Shown here: one piece after another, positions 23,488 to 34,690 of the stretch
Position numbering within the stretch: the first letter of the stretch is position 1
Layout: the number at the start of each line of letters is the position of its first letter
Assembly: GCA_016617855.1 (NCBI GenBank)
Contig: JAECUM010005006.1
Location: 62,001-126,000, forward strand
Source of the DNA: Megalonaias nervosa
Taxonomy: Eukaryota > Mollusca > Bivalvia > Unionida > Unionidae
Reading direction: 5' to 3'
DNA length: 64,000 bases
The notes under the pieces: model-generated
Database searches by the model: none
The model's input: only the letters and a program-made list of their open reading frames with translations
What the model was told of the DNA's origin: nothing
Made by a program: the position numbers and the translations under genes

Positions 23488-23974
23488 AACCACAAAGTAT
23501 TGTATCTGATTCCTAGTCATGGAAACTTGAGTCAGATTTTTAATTCAAGATGAGATGGTTTTATCTATTGTTTTGGAACAAGTCTGAGTACATGAGACTT
23601 TCTTGGTACAAGTTAAACTTACGTGTATAATGTACATAATTCTTGTTGGAGATAACGAAGGTTTATGATAACAAGAACAATGGAGAGTTGAGAAAGTACT
23701 GATGAGAATTTAACATGTACTTTTCTAAGTTGGCATGTGTGTGTTTGTCGATGATGATGCTAGTTATCCCTGTCAGACATTTAACAGTTCTGTTGAGACA
23801 GCACGTCAGACTGAGACAGACATACTAATCACTGTAGAGATGGGCTTCAAACTTTTTTAAGTGAACAAGACAAAGAAACTTGCTTTAATAGAAGCCATAT
23901 TGAATTTCCAAGTGATTTCTTAGATTGTATAGCCCATTTATTAAACCTTTTTCTTGAAATTTTAAGTTCCAGCT

Positions 23975-24160
23975 TTGACCATCATGAACAAAGAGATGGA
24001 TTCTTCAGATGTTATCCGTTTTCAAGAGCATGGAGATGAAATGTCTGTACCAAGGTTAGACGGAGAGTCATTGTATCATTATATAGTGTATAACTTTCAA
24101 ACCACTGGAGATGTTTTAATGAAACTTGAGCCAGTAGGTCATATTTTACAGGAGCACTTT
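23975..24160 (+). other. 62-codon ORF of the repeat unit, copy 1
   Basis: A frame reading MTIMNKEMD... through FQEHGDEMSVPRL and GDVLMKLEPVGHIL. Equivalent frames occur at 26097-26285 and 28053-28241, ending in HILQQCF and a stop; in unit 2 the ATG is ACG, and in unit 4 the frame breaks. No known family is recognised; it is recorded because the frame is open in three copies. It could be chance preservation in a young array. Confidence 0.35.
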
Positions 24161-24326
24161 GACAGTGGGCTTCACGTGCAGTTCCTTGAGACATCTAGTT
24201 CATTATACCTGTCCATCAGATTCTTTAATTCGATGCCCAGATTGTTTCAGAGCTGGAGACTATGGGTGGCTGAATGGTCTAAGGGGTTCGCTTTTACTGT
24301 TCACTCACACGTCAATTCTCTGCACC

Positions 24327-24499
24327 AGTTAGAGCAGGGGTCTCAAAAATGCGGCCCTCCAAGCCATATCCTGTGGCCTGCAAAATGATTGGCATCACAA
24401 GGTGTCATGAGAGAAAACTAAGATGGTGCGGCCCTTGGGCCATAGAAAATGCCCTCATGCGGCCCTCAGGGTGGTCTGAGTTGGAGACCCCTGAGTTAG
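24327..24499. mobile_element. 159-bp hAT MITE (GGGGTCTCAAA type) with 8-bp-type TSD
   Basis: Element 24335-24493 starts CAGGGGTCTCAAAAATGCGG and ends TGGAGACCCCTG, an inverted repeat, with internal GCGGCCCT phrases on both sides. It is flanked by AGTTAGAG (24327-24334) and AGTTAG (24494-24499); the empty-site sequence in other units (AGTTAGAGTCTGGGC) shows an 8-bp duplication that later lost two bases. Present only in unit 1, so it inserted after the array formed or was lost from others. Confidence 0.85.
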
Positions 24500-26096
24500 T
24501 CTGGGCTCAACCAACGTATGTGAGAAAGCTTGTCATTAGTTTCCTGTGTTGGAGGTTCTTGCAGTCTTCCACTAGTTATACTGTCTGCCATGTATAGCAT
24601 AATATGTGCTGAAAAATGGCATTAAACCTCGCCAAATGTGTTTCTGTTGTTTTATGACATTATCTTTTGAGTACAAACTTTTTGGGAACTATCAAGTTTT
24701 GCACCTATAATATACATACTTGTTGAGGATATTGAGGGTTTATGATAACAAGAAGAATAAAAGGACAATTCAAATTACTGAAAAGATTTTAACATGTTCT
24801 AAGTTGGCAGGTGTTTGTCGATGATGATGATAGTTATCCCTGTCAGACATTTAAAAGTTGTGTTGAGACAGCATGTCAAACTGAGACAGACGGTACTAAT
24901 CACTGTAGAGGTGGGCTTCAATTTTTGAAGTGAACAAGAAAATGAAACTTGCTTTAATTGAAGCCATATTGAATTTCCAAGTGATTTCCTAGAATCCAGC
25001 CCCTTTATAAAACCTATTTTCTTGAAATTTTAAGTTCCAGATTTGACCATCACGGACAAAGAGATGGATCCTTCAGAGGTTAACTGTTTTCAAGAGCATG
25101 GAGATGAAATGTCTGTACCAAGGTTACATGGAGAGTCATTGTATCATTATATAATGTACAACTTTCAAACCACTGGAGATGTTTTAATGAAACTTGAGCC
25201 AGTAGGTCACATTTTAAAGTAATGCTTTTGATGGTGGGCTCCAGATACAGTTCCTTGAGACTTTTGCTTTCATGGCAATTGGTCTACAACATTCCTTTTT
25301 AGGAACCCATTTTCGCTTATTGCAAAATAAGCTGATCTATATCTAGTTGTGCCCTGATTTTCAGACAGTCCAAAGTACAATTACAAATTGATTTATCAGA
25401 CATCAAGTCAATGATATCTGTCCATCACATTCTGTAATTCAGTACCCAGATTGTTTCTAACCAGGAGGCTATGGGTGGCTGAATGGTTTAACGGACTCGC
25501 TATTACTGTTTACTTACATGTCAACTCTCTGCACGAGTCTGGGCTCAACCAACATGGGTATGTGAGAAAGCTCTATTAGCTTCCCGTATGTTGGAGGTTC
25601 TTCTTTGCATTCTTCCACCACATATATTGTCTGCCATGTATAGCATAATATGTGCTGAAAAACAGCATAAACCCCACCAAATGTGTTTCTATAGTTTTGG
25701 GACAATATTTTCAAGTACAAACTTTGTTGGAACTATCCAATTTTGCACCTATCATATACATAATAGTTGTTGAGGATAATGAGGGTTTATGATAACAAGA
25801 ACAATAACAGGATGATTCAGATTTAGAAAGTACTGAAAAGATTTTAACATTTACTTCTAATTTGGCAGGCTTGTCAATGATGACAATAGTTACCCCTGTT
25901 AGACATTTAAAAGTTGTGTTGAGACAGCATGTCAGACTGAGACAGACATACTAACCACTGTAGAGGTGGGCTTCAAATTTTAAAGTGAACAAGAAAATGA
26001 AACTTGCTTTAATTGAAGCCATTTGAAATCCAAGTGATTTCATAGAATGTCCAGCCCATTTGTAAAACTTTATTCTTGAAATTTTAAGTTCTAGAT

Positions 26097-26285
26097 TTGA
26101 CCATCATGAACAAAGAGATGGATTTTTCAGAGGTTAACTGTTTTCAAGAGCATGGAGATGAAATGTCTGTACCAAGGTTACATGGGGAGTCATTATATCG
26201 TTATATAATATATAACTTTCAGTCCACTGGAGAGGTTTTAATGAAACTTAAACCAGTAGGTCACATTTTACAGCAATGCTTTTGA
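26097..26285 (+). other. 62-codon ORF of the repeat unit, copy 3
   Basis: Open frame MTIMNKEMDFSEVNCFQEHG onward, ending QQCF and a stop. Differs from the copy at 28053 by few codons. No domain or family recognised. Transcription of this intron strand would make it part of the DDX6 pre-mRNA only. Confidence 0.35.
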
Positions 26286-28052
26286 TGGTGGGCACCACAT
26301 GCAGTTCCATGGGACTTTTTGCTTTCATGGCAATTGGTCTACAACATCCCTTTTTTGGAACCCCATTTCCTCTATTAGCGAAATAAGCTGATCTATATCT
26401 AGTTGTGCCCTGCTTTTCAGAGTCCATTACTAATTGGTTTTATCAGACATCTAGTCAATGATACCTGTCCATTATATTCTGTAATTTGATACCTAGATTG
26501 TTCATAACCGGGAGGCTGTGGGTGGCTTAATGGTCTAAGGGGCTTGCTTTTTCTGTTACTCGCATGTCAACTCTCTGTATGAGTTAGAGTCTGGGCACAA
26601 CCAACATGGGTATGTGAGAAAACTTGCCATTAGGTTCCCGTGTATTTGAGGTTCTTCTTGCATTCTTCCACCTGATGTACTGTCTGCCATGTATAGCATA
26701 ATATGTGCTTAAAAAAAAGCATAAACCCCACCAAATGAGTTTCTATTGTTTCGGGACAATATTTTTGAGTACAAACATTTTTGTAACTATACAGTTTTGC
26801 ACCTATAATATACATAGTTCTTGTTGAGGATAATGAGGGTTTATGATAACAAGAACAATAACAGGATGATTCAGATTTAGAAAGTACTGAAAAGATTTTA
26901 ACATTTACTTCTAATTTGGCATGTTTGTCAATGATGACAATAGTTATCCCTGTCAGACATTTAAAAGTTGTGTTGAGACAGCACGTCAGACTGAGACAGA
27001 CATACTAATCACTGTAGAGGTGGGCTTCAAATTTTAAAGCGAACAAGAAAATGAAACTTGCTTTAATTGAAGCCATATTGAATTTCCAAGTGATTTCATA
27101 GAATGTCCAGCCCATTTGTAAAACTTTTTTCTTGAAATTTTAAGTTCTAGATTTGACCGTCATGAACAAAGAGATGGATTTTTCAGAGGTTAACTGTTTT
27201 CAAGAGCATGGAGATGAAATGTCTGTACCTAGGTTACTTGGGGAGTCATTATATTATTATTCATTATATAATGTATAACTTTGTCCACTGGATATGTTTT
27301 AATGAAACTTGAGCCAGTAGGTCACATTTTACAACAATGCTTTTGATGGTGGGCTCCAGATTCATTTCCTTGAGACTTTTGCTTTCATGGCAATTGGTCT
27401 ACAACATCCCTTTTTAGGAACCCCATTTTTGCTTTTTGCAAAATAAGCTGATTTATATCTAGTTGTGCCCTGCTTTTCAGAGTATTTAGAGTCTGGGCTC
27501 AACCAACATGGGCATGTGAGAAAGTTCTATTAGCTTCCCATATGTTGGAGGTTCTTCTTTGCATTCTTCCACCACATATACTGTCTGCCATGTATAGCAT
27601 AATATGTGCTGAAAAACAGCATAAGCCCCACCAAATGTGTTTCTATAGTTTTGGAACAATATTTTCAAGTACAAACTTATTTGGAACTATTCAATTTTAC
27701 ACCTATCATATACATAATAGTTGTTGAGGATAATGAGTGTTTATGATAACCAGAACAATAACAGGATGATTCAAATTTAGAAAGTACTGAAAAGATTTTA
27801 ACATTTTCTTCTAATTTGGCATGTTTGTCAATGATGACAATAGTTATCCCTGTCAGACATTTAAAAGTTGTGTTGAGACAGCACGTCAGACTGAGACAGA
27901 CATACTAATCAATGTAGAGGTGGGCTTCAAATTTTAAAGTGAACAAGAAAATGAAACTTGCTTTAATTGAAGCCATATTGAATTTCCAAGTGATTTCGTA
28001 GAATGTCCAGCCCATTTGTAAAACCATTTTCTTGAAATTTTAAGTTCTAAAT

Positions 28053-28241
28053 TTGACCATCATGAACAAAGAGATGGATCCTTCAGAGGTTAACTGTTTT
28101 CAAGAGCATGGAGATGAAATGTCTGTGCCAAGATTACATGGAGAGTCATTGTATCATTATATAATGTATAACTTTCAGTCCACTGGAGAGGTTTTAATGA
28201 AACTTGAACCAGTAGGTCACATTTTACAGCAATGCTTTTGA
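28053..28241 (+). other. 62-codon ORF of the repeat unit, copy 5
   Basis: Open frame MTIMNKEMDPSEVNCFQEHG onward, same stop as copy 3. Decayed relatives with the phrase ATGAACAAA.AGATGGAT are at about 29120, 32540 and 39668, showing that the unit predates the array and exists elsewhere in the intron. Confidence 0.35.
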
Positions 28242-28795
28242 TGGTGGGCACCACATGCAGTTCCGTGGGACTTTTTGCTTTCATGGCAATTGGTCTACAA
28301 CATCCCTTTTTAGGAACCCCATTTCCTCTATTAGCGAAATAAGCTGATCTATATCTAGTTGTGCCCTGCTTTTCAGAGTCCATTACTAATTGGTTTTATC
28401 AGACATCTAGTCAATGATACCTGTCCATTATATTCTGTAGTTTGATACCTAGATTGTTCATAACCGGGAGGCTGTGGGTGGCTTAATGGTCTAAGGGGCT
28501 TGCTTTTTCTGTTACTCGCATGTCAACTCTCTGTATGAGTTAGAGTCTGGGCGCAACCAACATGGGTATGTGAGAAAACTTGCCATTAGGTTCCCGTGTA
28601 TTGGAGGTTCTTCTTGCATTCTTCCACCTGATGTACTGTCTGCCATGTATAGCATAATATGTGCTTTAAAAAAAAGCATAAACCCCACCAAATGAGTTTC
28701 TATTGTTTTGGGACAATATTTTTGAGTACAAACATTTTTGTAACTATACAGTTTTGCACCTATAATATACATAGTTCTTGTTGAGGATAATGAGG

Positions 28796-30309
28796 GTTTA
28801 TGATAACAAGAACAATAACAGGATGATTCAAATTTAGAAAGTACTGAAAAGATTTTAACATTTACTTCTAATTTGGCATGTTTGTCAATGATGACAATAG
28901 TTATCCCTGTCAGACATTTAAAAGTTGTGTTGAGACAGCACGTCAGACTGAGACAGACATACTAATCACTGTAGAGATGGGCTTTGAATTTTTTAAAGTT
29001 AACAAGAGAGAAGAAACTTGCATTAATTGAAGCCATATTGAATTTCCATGTGATTACTTGGAATGTCCAGCCCATTTGTAAATCATTTTCTTGAAATTGT
29101 AAGATAGGGTTTTCTCAATCATGAACAAAAAGATGGATCATTCACCTGTCAACTTTCTTCAAGAGCTTGGAGATGAAATGTCCTTACTAAGGTTACCTTG
29201 AGTCGGTTGTAGTTGTCTTGCTGTAGAAGATAACAAAATAATTTGAGTACTTGATGGAATGGATTGATGCAAAATGTCACTTACAAAATTGTCAGTTTTG
29301 TATCCTTTATTTCTACTTAATATATGCTGTATTAAATCTGGCAGACTATATTTTTGGGGTTGTCCATTCTTGTTTGTTTATGGCAGATTTTTCTGTTTGG
29401 GGAGATTATCATGGAGCTTTGCCCAGAACCATCACTACAAGTTGTCTTCTATGATTTTTAAGCACCATGTGTCAAGGTTAAGGTCATGGCAAGGAGAAAT
29501 GTAATTTTGTGATTTGTATTGTTATACAATGTATAACATTTAAGCCATAGAAGATATATTAATGAAATTTGAGCAAATAGGCCACGTTTTACCTCGCTGC
29601 TTTGATCGTGGGCTCCACATGCAGTACTGATGCATTCTTGCTTTCTTAGTAATCAATCTGATAACTTTCCTTACTAGCAACTACTTTTCTCGACAAAAGA
29701 AAGCTGATCCATATCTGGTTATGCCCAGCTTTTCAGAGTCCAGAGTACAATTACAAATTTCTTATTTTTATTAGACACCTACTCATTGAAGCCTGTGTAT
29801 TAAATTATGAAATTCAATACTCAGATTGTTTCTCTCTGGGTGGCTGAATGGTCTAAGGTGCTCAGTTTTGCAGATCACTTGTACATATCACTTCTGTCTG
29901 CACCAGTTCAAGTCTTGGCAAAACCAATATGGTTTTGTGAAAATGCTTGGCAGTAACTTCCATGGGTTCAAGGTTCATCTTGGCTTCTTCTACCAGATAT
30001 ACTGGCCACCATATATAGCATTTTGTGTGCTGAGAAATGACTTTAAATCCCACAACATGTGTTTCTTTTCAAGTACACATGACTTTCTTGGAACAAATTA
30101 ATTTTGTACCTATAATAAATACAGGAAATGAGGTATTATTGAAATGAGAATGAAAGGACAGTTCAAGTTGAGAAAGCACTGAAGAGAATTGGATATGTAC
30201 TTTTAAGTTGGCATGTGCTCATTTGTCGATGATGATGATAGTTATCCCTGACAGACATTTAAAAGTTCTGTTGAGACAGCACATCAGACTGAGACAGACA
30301 TAGTAATCA
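28796..30309. repeat. sixth, diverged array unit
   Basis: Begins like the other units (GTTTATGATAACAAGAACAA) but from about 29090 is older and has an extra 450 bp. It ends with another start-like region near 30130-30300 (GATGATGATAGTTATCCCTG, GTCAGACTGAGACAGACAT). Confidence 0.75.
29837..30060 (+). mobile_element. tRNA-Leu/Ser-like SINE segment within array unit
   Basis: Head GGGTGGCTGAATGGTCTAAG resembles a class II tRNA A box and AGTTCAAGTCTTGGC a B box, followed by a body ending GTGCTGAGAAATGACTTTAA. The same module occurs in array units near 24262, 25471, 26517 and 28474 and outside at 34130 and 34452. Confidence 0.65.
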
Positions 30310-31221
30310 CATAGCTGCCAAGTGTCATGTTTTTCCCATATTTTGGACCTGAATACAGGTGTACATTTTTCGTGTGAAAAATTGTTTGGGGGTTTTTTCA
30401 AAAATTTTATTAAAATTTTTCTTGCAATTTCCTGTTTAGAATGGGCACCTGGTTCCGTTCTTAGAGTAAATGTATTGCATGTTTATAGGGTTATGGAGTT
30501 CCAAAATATGATTGGTTAATTCGAAATCGAGACTGCCATGCCTGTCTTTCACCACCATATGGTTTATGCAAAGCATTTGCCACTATCACTCTCTCATCTT
30601 TGTAATATTCAGCTTCCAGTCATGATGAAAAGCAGAAGATTCAGAAAACAGAATTGGAAGAACAATTGTGTCGTCATGTTTAGACTTGTGAAACCGTTTA
30701 ACAAATGAGAAAACTTTGTGTTTTGCAATTTGAGTAAACTTTGTGTTTTGCAATTTGAGTATTTGTAGTTTTGCTATTGGGCATGTAGGCGCCCATGACA
30801 TAAAACAGCATGAAAAATTATTAAACATCTGTTTGTTGCTTCATCATCAACAACACAGCCTGAACTTAAGTTTATAAATACTAGAGAGAATCTTGATGTA
30901 ATTCAATCAGAAGTTTTTGATAAATTTATTTGGAAAGGAACCTTCCTCTTTCAGTTGCTAGTGATGCTGGTGATATATTTTGCAGTCTTTTTCCAGACAG
31001 TAAAATCACAAAGGATTACTTGTGTGCTGGAAGAAAAACTGCAGTAAAAAAAATTGCACATAATTCAGAGCATCAGTGAAAGATGGTTCATTGGAACCTA
31101 TAGTGATTGGAAAAAAAACAATTTGTTGAAAAGGCTCTTACAAACAGCTTGTGTCTGATGACTTACTCGGAATGTGCAAGAATGCAACACATGCATCTTT
31201 AACGTGAAATAGCTGAGCTAT
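30310..31221 (+). mobile_element. hAT-like element copy with transposase remnant
   Basis: Starts CATAGCTGCCAAGTGTC, the same terminus as 32906, inserted in an array unit after ACTAATCA-type sequence. Remnants include a degraded version of the BED-finger region (30600-30830) and of the following segment (30930-31070). A 25-bp stretch (AACTTTGTGTTTTGCAATTT...) is tandemly duplicated at 30711-30760. Stops and frameshifts throughout; dead. Its right end is abutted by the next copy. Confidence 0.6.
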
Positions 31222-31980
31222 CATGGCTGCCAAGTGTTCCTTTTTTTTTTTTCTCCTATTTGTCACATACTTTGGACCTGAATACGGCTGCACCTTTTGT
31301 TAAAAATCCGTTGGGTTTTTTTTAAAATAAAAAAGATTAAATTTAAAATTTTCTGTTTATAACAGACACCCGGTTCCATTCTGAGGGTTAATGTATCGCA
31401 TGTATATAGGGATATATAGTTCTAAAACATGATTGGTTCATTCGAAATTGAGGCTACTATGCCAGTATTTAACCACAATATTGGTTTGCTAAAGCATTTG
31501 CCTCTATCTCATCTTCATAATATTCATCTTCTAGCAATGTCAAAAAGGAAAGCAGATAATTCAGAATTTTCTCCAGCAAGAAATAGAAAACAGGACTGGA
31601 ATAACAGTTGTGCCATCTTGTTTATATTTGTGAAACCATTTAGTAATGGAATAAAACATGCATTTTGCAAACTGTGTAATTGCGATTTTGCTATTGGGCA
31701 TAGAAGTGCCCATGACATCAAACAACATGAAAAAGCTAATAATACATCAGCTCGCTGCTTCATCCTCAACAACTCAGCCTGAAATTGCAACATGTATAAA
31801 TGCCAGAGAGAACCTTGATGTAATTCAAAGTTTGATTTACCAAATTTCTTTTAGAAGTGAGCCTTCCTCAGTTACTAGTGTTGCTGGCGATTTGTTTTGT
31901 GCAATGACACTAAAATCACAAATTAATACTCGTGTGCTAGAAGGAAAACGGTTCAATAAAAAAAATTCACTTCCACATGC
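31222..31980 (+). pseudogene. hAT transposase N-terminal remnant with BED-type zinc finger
   Basis: The element copy starts CATGGCTGCCAAGTGTTCC. A frame from ATG at 31536 reads MSKRKADNSEFSPARNRKQD, then AFCKLCNCDFAIGHRSAHDI and KQHEKA: Cys-x2-Cys ... His-x4-His, a BED-type DNA-binding finger as found at the N terminus of hAT transposases. The reading then shifts frame into DVIQSLIYQI and SSVTSVAGDLFCA, corresponding to the segment after the finger. The copy is cut off at about 31980 and followed by array sequence; no catalytic region remains. Confidence 0.7.
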
Positions 31981-31989
31981 CACCTCAGT

Positions 31990-32899
31990 GTGCAAGTTTG
32001 ACTCTCAGCTCAACCAACATATAAGTGAGAAGGCTTGCCATATCCTTCCCATGGGTTGAAGGTTTTTCTTGGGATTTTCATCTAGATACACTGGCTGCCA
32101 TGTATTAATATATGTGCTGAAAAATGACATTTCTATCCATTCTTTTTGGAACAGGATCTTGGAGAACACGAGACTTTCTTGGAACAAATTAATTTTGCAC
32201 CTATAATAAACATTGTTGAGGATAATGAAGGTTTATCATTACAAGAGGACAATTCAAGTTGAGAAAGTACTGAGGAGAATTTTTGTATTTCTAAGTTGGC
32301 ATGTGCTAGTTTGTCGATGATGATGATAGTTATCCCTGTCAGACATTCAAAAGTTCTGTTGAGATGGCACTTCAGACTGAGACAGACATACTAACCACTG
32401 TAGAGATGGGCTTAAAGTGAATGAGGAAAAGAAACTTGTTTTAACTGAAGCCATATTGAATTTCCAAATGATCTCTTACAATGTCCAGCCCATTTGTAAA
32501 ACCTTTATCATGAGATTGTCAGATAAAGATTTGATTATCATGCACAAAGAGATGGATTATGGGGTTTGTTTTCAAGAGCAAGGAGATGAAATGCCTTCGC
32601 CAGCATTATATCAAGTCGTTTGTAGTTATCTTGCTTTAGAAGATAAAACTAATTTGAGAACTTGATAGGATGGGTTTAATGCAAAATGTTACTAATAAAA
32701 ATACCAGTTTTGTCTCTTTCCTCGTGATTTCTGTTTATTATACATCATATTAAATCTGGCATATTGTTGAGTTTTCCATCTGTTAATTTTTGCTTGTTTC
32801 TGGCTGACTTTCCTGACTGACTGGGGAGATTTTCAAGGAGCTTTGCCCAATTACATACTATAACTTGAAGTTGTCACATACCATTAGCATGTGCCCTGC
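31990..32899. repeat. decayed array unit between hAT copies
   Basis: Resumes the array unit in its tRNA-SINE portion (AGCTCAACCAACATATAAGT near 32007) and goes through GTTTATCATTACAAGAGG (32231), GATGATGATAGTTATCCCTG, and ATGCACAAAGAGATGGATTA (32540). Continuity on both sides of the hAT copies shows they inserted into a pre-existing unit. Confidence 0.7.
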
Positions 32900-33998
32900 C
32901 TCAAGCATAACTACCAAGTGTCCCATATATTGGACCTGAATATGGGTGTACATTTTTCTTGCCAAAAATAAGTTTTTTAATTAAAACAACTAAAAATTTC
33001 CTTGCAATTTTCTGTTTAGAATGGGCACTTTGTTCGGTTTTCTGTTAGAAATGTATCACATGAATATTGGAATGGAGTTCTAAAATATGATCGGTTCATT
33101 CGAAATTGAGGCTACTATGCCTGTTTATCTGCCATATTGGATTTTGCAAACCATTACCGCTATCACTGTATCTCATCTTCATAATATTCAACTTCTAATC
33201 ATGTCGAAAAGGAAAGCAGAATATTCAGAATTTTCTCCAGGAAAGACGAGAAAACAACTGGAAGGACAATTGTGCCCTCTTGTTTAGATTTGTTAAACCA
33301 TCCAGTAAAGGAGAAAACTTTACATTTTGCAAATTGTGTAATGTGATTTCGCTGTTGGGCATGGAGGTGCATGACATACAAGTGCATGAAAAAACTAATA
33401 AACATTAGCTTGCTGTTCCATCATCAACAACTCGGCTTGAACATATGACGTATATAAATACAAGAGAGAGCCTTGATGTAATTTGATCAAAATTAGGTTC
33501 ATCAAATTTCTTTTAGAAATGAACCTTCCTCTTTCAATTACTAGTGTCGCTGACAATTTTTTCGCACGCGTTTTCCGGATGATAGAATTGCAAAGGATTA
33601 CTCGTTTGTTAGAACGAAAATCACACAGAATTCAGATCATCAATGAAAGATGGTACATTGGAATAGATAATGATTAGGGGAAGAAAAAAAAACAAGGCGT
33701 GGAAAATGGTTCATATAAACAGCCTGTGTCTGAGTTTGTGTTGCACTCTTGCACCTTCTAAATGGGCACCCGAATGGAACAGGGTGCCCATTCAGAAGGT
33801 ACAAGAGAGCAACATGCGCATGTTTGACATTAAATAATTAAGTAAGGTACTGTCTTACTTTACTGATGGTTGTAGATGTTGTAAATAGTTACATACGCAT
33901 TAAAATTTTCAAACTCAGTATTTGTTCCTGAAAATCTGCATTTTTGTAATAAGCAGTCAATATTTTTGTACGGGGGGGGGTTGACAGCTATGCTCAAG
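32900..33998 (+). mobile_element. complete hAT-like element with 6-bp TSD and transposase remnant
   Basis: The 1087-bp element (32906-33992) starts CATAACTACCAAGTG and ends GGTTGACAGCTATG (inverted CATAGCTGTCAACC). Flanks are CTCAAG at 32900-32905 and 33993-33998. The interior has a frame MSKRKAEYSEFSPGKTRKQL (33201) as in the 31222 copy, a broken zinc finger, then LLEMNLPLSITSVADNFF (about 33510-33570). The catalytic domain is absent. It also contains a 74-nt hairpin at 33740-33813. Confidence 0.8.
33740..33813. repeat. 74-nt hairpin, 32-bp arms and 10-nt loop
   Basis: Arm 33740-33771 (ending AATGGGCACCC) pairs with 33782-33813 (starting GGGTGCCCATT) with about four mismatches around the loop GAATGGAACA. 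The size is like a miRNA precursor but it lies within a hAT copy, so a transposon-derived hairpin is the default reading. Confidence 0.85.
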
Positions 33999-34129
33999 GT
34001 CAACGTTGTAGCAAGGGGAAATGTAAAATTGTGTGATTTGTATCATTACACAGTGTATATCTTTAGAATCATTCATTGAAGCCTCTTTATGAAATTCTGT
34101 AATTCAGTACCCAGATTGTTTCAGTCCAG

Positions 34130-34350
34130 GAGGTTCATGGTGGCTGATTGTTCTAAGGCACTTGCTTTTACAGATCACTCACACATATAACCTCTGACTG
34201 CTGCATTGCGTGTCGGCTCAACCAGCACGAGTTGGTGAGAAAGCTTGCCAGTAGTGTTCTGTAGGTTGGAGGTTCTTCTTGGGTTTTTCTGTGAGGTATA
34301 CTGGCTGCCATGTATAGAGTAGTAAGTGTTGGAAAATCGTGTTAAACCCC
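34130..34350 (+). mobile_element. tRNA-Leu/Ser-like SINE segment
   Basis: GGTGGCTGATTGTTCTAAGG head and CATGTATAGAGTAGTAAGTG body match the module in the array units; decayed. Confidence 0.6.
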
Positions 34351-34451
34351 AACAAAGTGTGTTTTTATCCATATTTTGGAACAAGTCCTTGGAGTACACA
34401 GGACTTTCTTGGAACAAGTTAAATTTGCACCTGTAGTATACATAATAGGGG

Positions 34452-34690
34452 GCCCCAGATGACTGGGTGGTCAAAAGTGCATGCTTTTGCTGCTCACTGA
34501 CATCTCACTTTTGTCCACGCATGTTCGGGTCTCAGGCTTGGCCAATAAGGGTATCTGAGAAAGCTTGACAGTAGCTTCCTGTTGGTCTAAAGTTCTTCCG
34601 AGCGGTTTTCCTGATTCTTTCTCCCAGTTGTATTGTCTACTATGCATAGCATCTTGGGTGCTGAGAAATGGCATTAACCAACGCCAACAG
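34452..34690 (+). mobile_element. tRNA-Leu/Ser-like SINE, separate insertion
   Basis: Head CAGATGACTGGGTGGTCAAA, B-box-like GTTCGGGTCTCAGGC and body ending GGTGCTGAGAAATGGCATTA. Less similar to the array module than the others, so it is probably an independent SINE insertion. Confidence 0.55.

Larger units (their letters stand above)
23662..28795. repeat. ~1.05-kb intronic tandem repeat array, five units
   Basis: Units start at the recurring phrase GTTTATGATAACAAGAA: 23662, 24738, 25785, 26839, 27739 and 28796, giving lengths 1076, 1047, 1054, 900 and 1057 bp. Every unit has, in order, a block CTGTCAGACATTTAAAAG/GTCAGACTGAGACAGAC, a short ORF starting MTIMNKEMD or its remnant, and a tRNA-like SINE segment ending AGCATAATATGTGCT. 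Units 2 and 4 resemble each other most, as do units 3 and 5, which implies a dimer was duplicated. Unit 1 contains a MITE; unit 4 lacks the tRNA-like head. No expressed host gene is evident. Confidence 0.9.

Noticed and set aside
24262..24340. tRNA-Leu or tRNA-Ser gene from GGTGGCTGAATGGTCTAAGG
   Set aside because: It recurs in tandem units with the same downstream body and has poor B boxes, so it is a SINE-derived module and not a tRNA gene.
23662..28795. CRISPR array
   Set aside because: The repeats are about 1 kb in an animal intron, without short repeat-spacer structure.
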